From the NCBI GenBank assembly GCA_021647585.1, contig JAKIUK010000001.1, positions 62,001 to 126,000 of the forward strand: 64,000 nt of DNA. The letters run 5' to 3'. Each line of letters opens with the position of its first letter. Within the stretch, counting starts at the first letter, position 1. A program made the position numbers and the translations under genes. Source of the stretch: Methylococcaceae bacterium (GTDB lineage: Bacteria; Pseudomonadota; Gammaproteobacteria; Methylococcales; Methylomonadaceae). Shown here one piece after another: positions 59,704 through 64,000 of the stretch. Under the pieces are notes generated by a model. The model saw only the letters and a program-made list of their open reading frames with translations. It ran no database searches and was not told the origin of the DNA.

Positions 59704-62700
59704 CTACTGCATTCTGATTGAAATTCTAGATTTAGGAACTGGTTTCCCAGCATCACGATGATCATTTGGGTAAGTAAGTGGAATTTCACTGGGCTTAGGA
59801 ATGTTCATTGCGCCAATAGGAACTACCACTTGATAATCATAATGACCAGGTTCAGTTGGAGCCTCTATCCATTCAGGTCTTATTGGCGATGCAGCACTAA
59901 ATTCTGGGGGTGTCGCAGAATCAAACATCGTGGGTACCGAGAAAACATTTAAAACTTTGCTCAGCATAGAAAATACTACTTTGGCGCTCTTAGTATATTT
60001 TGCAAATCGACCCTTCCTAAGAACTGCTGGTCTACCTTTTTTATTTTCTGGCGCTGAATACGCAGAGCTTGAGGCTGCAGACGCTAAACCAGAGTCAGTT
60101 GAATCAATGTTCGGATCTGCATACACAGCTAGTCCATTATTTGGCTTAGCTTTATCATGTAATGAAAAAGTATTGTTTTTTTGAGGAGAACCAGAAAGGC
60201 GCTTATGAATCTTTTTTAATCCCTTACCTTGTTTCTTCTTAGGTTTCCCTAGTGCTGAAGAATTTACATTTTTCGGAGGCAGAGGTTCAGGTTTAGGATT
60301 TAATTCATAGGCTGGCTCTATTTCACTTACATGAAATTTTTTTAATCCCTTACCTTGTTTCTTCTCAGGTTTCCCTAGTGGTGAAGAATTTACATTTTTC
60401 GGAGGCAGCGGTTCAGGTTTAGAAATTAATTCATAGGCTGGCTCTATTTCACTTATACGTTCAAGTAATTTTGGAACAGCTCCTGATCCAGGCACATTAG
60501 TATTTCTAGCAGCATTCAGACCAACAATGAGCTGAAATACTTTTGAAAAAACTGTATTTCTAGCCCAATCTCTAAATGATTGTCTAGGTCGTTTTGGTTC
60601 GTTACCTTCTAAATCAAAAAAACGTAGTGGGTTATTACTAGCATAATGATATAGATTCGTGCCATCCACCAATCCTTCCGGATCAGCACTCACCCACCGC
60701 CCCAACCAACTCAAATAATACCGCGCAGAATGATAACTAAACCCACTCTCCTCATCCCGCTCCATGCCCGTATACCGATACCGTTTGCGTGGCACTTCGG
60801 TGGCACTGCGCACCGCCTGATACGATGTACTGCCGTACGGTGTATATTCCTCATAAGAAATAATCTGTCCCTGGCCATTCAGTTCCAGCCCGGTTGAGCC
60901 CAGGTGATTGGTAAACTGGTAGCGAACAAGCTGATTGGCTGAACCATCGTCGCCCACTGTTCTCGTTTCCAGCAGAGCAATACGCTGCTGGTCATCCATG
61001 ATATGCAGTGTCTCGCGTTCCAGTTCGATTGAACCATCTGTGTTGTATTTCCTGAAAATCTCAAATCCGCCGAGATAAATTCGCTCCTGCTTGATATTGC
61101 CATTTGCCAACTCGATCAATTTCCGTACGCGCTCACCACTGCCATCGTAGACATACCAGGTGGTTTCCGGCATTGACTCACCATTCACCGCTTGTTTCGC
61201 CGTTGCCTGTAACTGGTCACGATAGTCCCACTGCATCTGTGATAAATGCGGCATGGCGGTAATATTGCCATGCAAGCCAGCCGAGCCTTCATAAGCGTAA
61301 GTTTCAGTCGTGGTGCCAACGGTGGTGGTGCTCAGACGATTGCTGACCTTGCCCGCTTCCAGCAAACTGGCTTCGTTATATGCATAATCACGCGTCCAGG
61401 CCGGGTGCGCCAGATTGCTACCCCGATGCTGCATAGTGAGAATATTGCCCACCGCATCGTAGAGGTATTGTTCCGTATAGCGTCCCATCGCATTGCCATC
61501 ACCGGGTTGCAACAAACCCACCCGTTGTGCGTCATTATGGGAATGCAGAACGGGCGCACCGCCCTGCCCCAGGTGCTCGCGTCCTGTCGCATTGATCAAC
61601 CGATAAATAGCATCATAGGAATAGTCGTTACTCGGCTCTACCCGCTGATTACGGAAGTAAACCGTTTGCTGGGCATCATCACGAATATGGGTGATATTAC
61701 CGACCGGATCGTAGCTGTAATGTAAATTTTGAATCTGACAACCGGGTGATCCTGCAGGTGGAGGTTGCGGACAGTCATCGGGGAATGTTATTGCATCGCG
61801 CTGTGTGATCATATGCACCAGCCGATACGTTAACGGGTCGTATTCATAGTGTGTACTAGCGCCATTACCGTAAGCAATGCGCTGGCGCTGGCCTTTGGCA
61901 TCGTAATCGATATTGCTGACGAACACGGTGGTTTCGGCCTTTCCCTGTAACTGGGTAGTGACCGATTCCAGTAGATTGGCTTCGTTGTAAAGCGGACGAA
62001 TGCGACTGTTATCGGGGGCGGTTACCTGAACTGGCCGGTTAAGTGCATCGTAACGCGTACTGCTGCGATACCTCTCTGTTTCCAGCGCAACATCGCTCGA
62101 CCAGTCCAGCGTTGTTTTATAGTTTGTCGCTAATTGCCGCTGATTGCTGAGCAGGTTGCCTTTAAAATCGTAGTGATCGCTACTGGCTACACCGGCCTGA
62201 TCAAACACCTGCACGGCCTGACCTCTGAGATTTTTGTTTTCGGGATTGGCAAGTGATTCACCGTAGACAGTCTTTTCAACCATTTGTTCGGTTGTTGAAT
62301 TTTCGGATAACCAGGATTCCACAGGCCGTCTGAGTGAATCGTAGTGATTGCGAAACTGATGCCCGCGACTGTCCCAGGTGCGAATTGGGTGGCCTGCGAC
62401 ATCATTCAGCATCCAGCGCTCACCGGCTTCCATGCTGGCTTGATGCAGTGCATTACCCAGCATGTCAAAGTCGTAATGCATAACCTTGCGGCCCAGTGCG
62501 TCTATCACTTCATGCTGGTTATTTTCGATATCCAGCACCACACGGGTGGCATATTGTTGTGCCTTGCCTGCCTCGTCCTGTCCATTATCAGTGATGGTCA
62601 AAAAAGGCCGCGCCAGTGTGTCGAGGTAAGCAACGCTCGGGGTATTGGCATGGGGTTCGGTTTTTTCCGCTGTGGCTTTGGTGACGGCATCATCACTCAG

Positions 62701-64000
62701 AATATGTGCCTGGTACCAGGTTTGTGGTGGCACGCCATGTTGTTGCTGATACGCTCGGTCATATTGAATGAAATAGGCATCGACGTATTGCATGATATCA
62801 GAGTCAATCCTGGGGTCCAGCAGCAGGGTATCGTTCGTATCCCAACTGGTTTGCTGCCAGGGATCGAACAGCACTTTTTCATAGCTGTGGTTGGGGTGAA
62901 CGGTACAGACTACACGAGCCAGTGGATCATAAAACACGGTGGAGCTGACGCCCTGCTGCTCAATACCGTGATGATGATCATCACTGAAAAAAGGTTCAAA
63001 CTGCTGAACGGCTTTGCCCTTGTTGTTATAGACCGTGGTACCGGTGCCCACCCAGCGTGGTTTTGTGGGGGTCGTGCGATCAGGTTCTGCCTGCACCTTG
63101 GTCTGCGATTCACGGCCAAAGCCGTCGGAATAAACAAATGCATGCTGTATTCTGGCGGGCGTACCCTGTTCACCGGATACGTGGGTTTCCCGCGATAAGG
63201 TGTAGACAACATTGGCTTGGCCGGTTTCTGCATAACGATCAAGGGCATAGAGCAGCCGCGTACTGGCGCTTTTTAGAATATTATGCGGGTTACTGTCGTG
63301 TCTGGCATCAACATTCAATGGGTCATCGATGTGCTGATTGCGTACCGCGTCGGTTAAATCTGCCACAAACCCCGCCAGCGAATCCCCCTGTATATTGCCT
63401 TCTGCATCCTCACCCATGACTGCTGTGCCGACTACCAGACCCAGGGCATCGAAAGCCACCTGGCTGCGATTGCCGTTAGGGTCGGTCATTTCGAACGCTT
63501 GCAATACGCGGTAGTCATTTTTGGCAACGATTACATTGGTCTGCGGCGCGGGCAGCGCGTCTTTGGCTGTTTCGGTCAGTAATGCATAAACATCGGAGAG
63601 CACGGTTGTGGTATTGCCAAAAGGATCCTGGGCTTGCTCACTTTGATAAAATTTCTGCGGGTTGAAATTTTGCCGGCCTGAAGGTATCCAGCGGTAATTT
63701 TCAATACCGCCATTGCCTTCTGACTCCGCATGATTCAGGTGCGGGTGATAACCGCCTTCACTGGCCAGATCTATGCCGGCAATACGCTCTGCATAGATGT
63801 TTTCTAGCAGGGTGGTGGTGAACACGGCCTGATAGGATTCGTAGGGTAATGCCAGAGAATCAATCTCACCCAGCGCAAGTCGGTGATCGAGATTACCGAT
63901 TGGATCAATTTGATCGGGGTCGCTGTTGCTGCGGAAATAGCTGCGTGTCCATTCAATCATGCGCCGCTGTATTTCAGTATCAGCTTCCTTGCGCTGCCAT
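59704..64000 (-). CDS. TcB/TcC-type Rhs toxin protein (5' part outside window)
   Basis: The minus frame stays open to the right edge (WQRKEADTEIQRRM before MIEWTRSYF), so the gene starts beyond 64000; at least 1430 residues are visible. The sequence has the second half of a TcB-type subunit (LALGEIDSLALPYESYQ) and then many YD/Rhs repeats. The conserved Rhs core end (YRYTGMERDEESGFSYHSARYY, then DGTNLYHYASNN) is the self-cleavage border. After it come about 310 residues of toxin tip, unlike any domain I recognise. The TcB-TcC cocoon holds the tip until TcA delivers it. The tip has a 42-residue tandem repeat and is more AT-rich than the core. Confidence 0.87.
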   Translation of the reverse strand, partial: WQRKEADTEIQRRMIEWTRSYFRSNSDPDQIDPIGNLDHRLALGEIDSLALPYESYQAVFTTTLLENIYAERIAGIDLASEGGYHPHLNHAESEGNGGIENYRWIPSGRQNFNPQKFYQSEQAQDPFGNTTTVLSDVYALLTETAKDALPAPQTNVIVAKNDYRVLQAFEMTDPNGNRSQVAFDALGLVVGTAVMGEDAEGNIQGDSLAGFVADLTDAVRNQHIDDPLNVDARHDSNPHNILKSASTRLLYALDRYAETGQANVVYTLSRETHVSGEQGTPARIQHAFVYSDGFGRESQTKVQAEPDRTTPTKPRWVGTGTTVYNNKGKAVQQFEPFFSDDHHHGIEQQGVSSTVFYDPLARVVCTVHPNHSYEKVLFDPWQQTSWDTNDTLLLDPRIDSDIMQYVDAYFIQYDRAYQQQHGVPPQTWYQAHILSDDAVTKATAEKTEPHANTPSVAYLDTLARPFLTITDNGQDEAGKAQQYATRVVLDIENNQHEVIDALGRKVMHYDFDMLGNALHQASMEAGERWMLNDVAGHPIRTWDSRGHQFRNHYDSLRRPVESWLSENSTTEQMVEKTVYGESLANPENKNLRGQAVQVFDQAGVASSDHYDFKGNLLSNQRQLATNYKTTLDWSSDVALETERYRSSTRYDALNRPVQVTAPDNSRIRPLYNEANLLESVTTQLQGKAETTVFVSNIDYDAKGQRQRIAYGNGASTHYEYDPLTYRLVHMITQRDAITFPDDCPQPPPAGSPGCQIQNLHYSYDPVGNITHIRDDAQQTVYFRNQRVEPSNDYSYDAIYRLINATGREHLGQGGAPVLHSHNDAQRVGLLQPGDGNAMGRYTEQYLYDAVGNILTMQHRGSNLAHPAWTRDYAYNEASLLEAGKVSNRLSTTTVGTTTETYAYEGSAGLHGNITAMPHLSQMQWDYRDQLQATAKQAVNGESMPETTWYVYDGSGERVRKLIELANGNIKQERIYLGGFEIFRKYNTDGSIELERETLHIMDDQQRIALLETRTVGDDGSANQLVRYQFTNHLGSTGLELNGQGQIISYEEYTPYGSTSYQAVRSATEVPRKRYRYTGMERDEESGFSYHSARYYLSWLGRWVSADPEGLVDGTNLYHYASNNPLRFFDLEGNEPKRPRQSFRDWARNTVFSKVFQLIVGLNAARNTNVPGSGAVPKLLERISEIEPAYELISKPEPLPPKNVNSSPLGKPEKKQGKGLKKFHVSEIEPAYELNPKPEPLPPKNVNSSALGKPKKKQGKGLKKIHKRLSGSPQKNNTFSLHDKAKPNNGLAVYADPNIDSTDSGLASAASSSAYSAPENKKGRPAVLRKGRFAKYTKSAKVVFSMLSKVLNVFSVPTMFDSATPPEFSAASPIRPEWIEAPTEPGHYDYQVVVPIGAMNIPKPSEIPLTYPNDHRDAGKPVPKSRISIRMQ
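60202..60453 (-). repeat. Tandem 126-bp duplication in the Rhs tip
   Basis: Two copies of 126 bp (60328-60453 and 60202-60327), each coding 42 residues from SEIEPAYEL to KGLKK. 36 of 42 residues are identical. The copies share PEPLPPKNVNSS and KKQGKGLKK. Confidence 0.9.

Noticed and set aside
62344..63198. 284-codon frame on the plus strand
   Set aside because: It is antisense to the Rhs repeats of the toxin gene; repeat-rich GC-biased coding DNA often leaves long open antisense frames.

Overview
The window reads as chromosomal DNA of an AT-rich gammaproteobacterium. The backbone order mreB-mreC-mreD-mrdA-rodA-mltB-rlpA-dacA-dat-ybeD-lipB-lipA, the gatCAB set, and single genes for SelO, Bcp, TrmL and a YqiA-type hydrolase are typical of that class. 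An RnfB-like protein beside a pyruvate:ferredoxin-oxidoreductase-like protein, a flavocytochrome c sulfide dehydrogenase pair, a PEP-CTERM protein and many c-di-GMP proteins suggest an environmental, biofilm-forming, sulfur- or methane-oxidising lineage. Order and genus cannot be settled from this sequence.

Layout. 1-3920 (minus): rnfB-like gene followed by a large 2-oxoacid:ferredoxin oxidoreductase that runs off the left edge. 4148-12063 (plus): a TIGR03032-type protein and two paralogous FG-GAP/VCBS repeat proteins, each with an unusually long N-terminal leader and the same 10+6 repeat plan; a degenerate FG-GAP remnant lies between them. 12064-13004: decayed DNA with an IS1182-like transposase remnant. 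13005-15235: a 28-codon ORF overlapping a TVP38-dihydrolipoamide-dehydrogenase-like fusion. 15355-25571: metabolic and stress genes (fsa, PilZ protein, fccAB, alpha/beta hydrolase, PEP-CTERM protein, selO, bcp, yqiA-like, trmL) interrupted by two 644-bp IS200-type copies that look identical and by small palindromic repeats. 25648-33608 (minus): a tight signalling operon: HD-GYP response regulator, 1673-residue BvgS-like hybrid kinase, and REC-GGDEF-EAL regulator. 33633-37175: two adjacent miniature inverted-repeat elements, another HD-GYP protein, a frameshifted DUF6795-like gene and a class 3 lipase. 37297-40485 (minus): gatCAB. 40597-53363 (plus): the cell-shape, peptidoglycan and lipoate run. 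53501-64000 (minus): a Tc (ABC) toxin locus, a TcB/TcC-type Rhs protein running off the right edge followed by a TcA-type subunit.

How it works together. The gat and mre/dac/lip genes are housekeeping. The signalling operon would turn a periplasmic solute signal into c-di-GMP synthesis and breakdown, with a PilZ protein as a possible receptor. The FG-GAP proteins, the lipase/DUF6795 pair and the Tc toxin form a surface or antagonism layer placed among mobile repeats. The clearest anomalies are a mreC whose only frame-consistent N-terminus begins at an ATA codon, a mreC tail built from three blocks of seven hexanucleotides, a G8-tract frameshift next to the lipase, a three-copy MITE family of which one copy ends on a stop codon, and an AT-rich, internally duplicated Rhs tip in the toxin.
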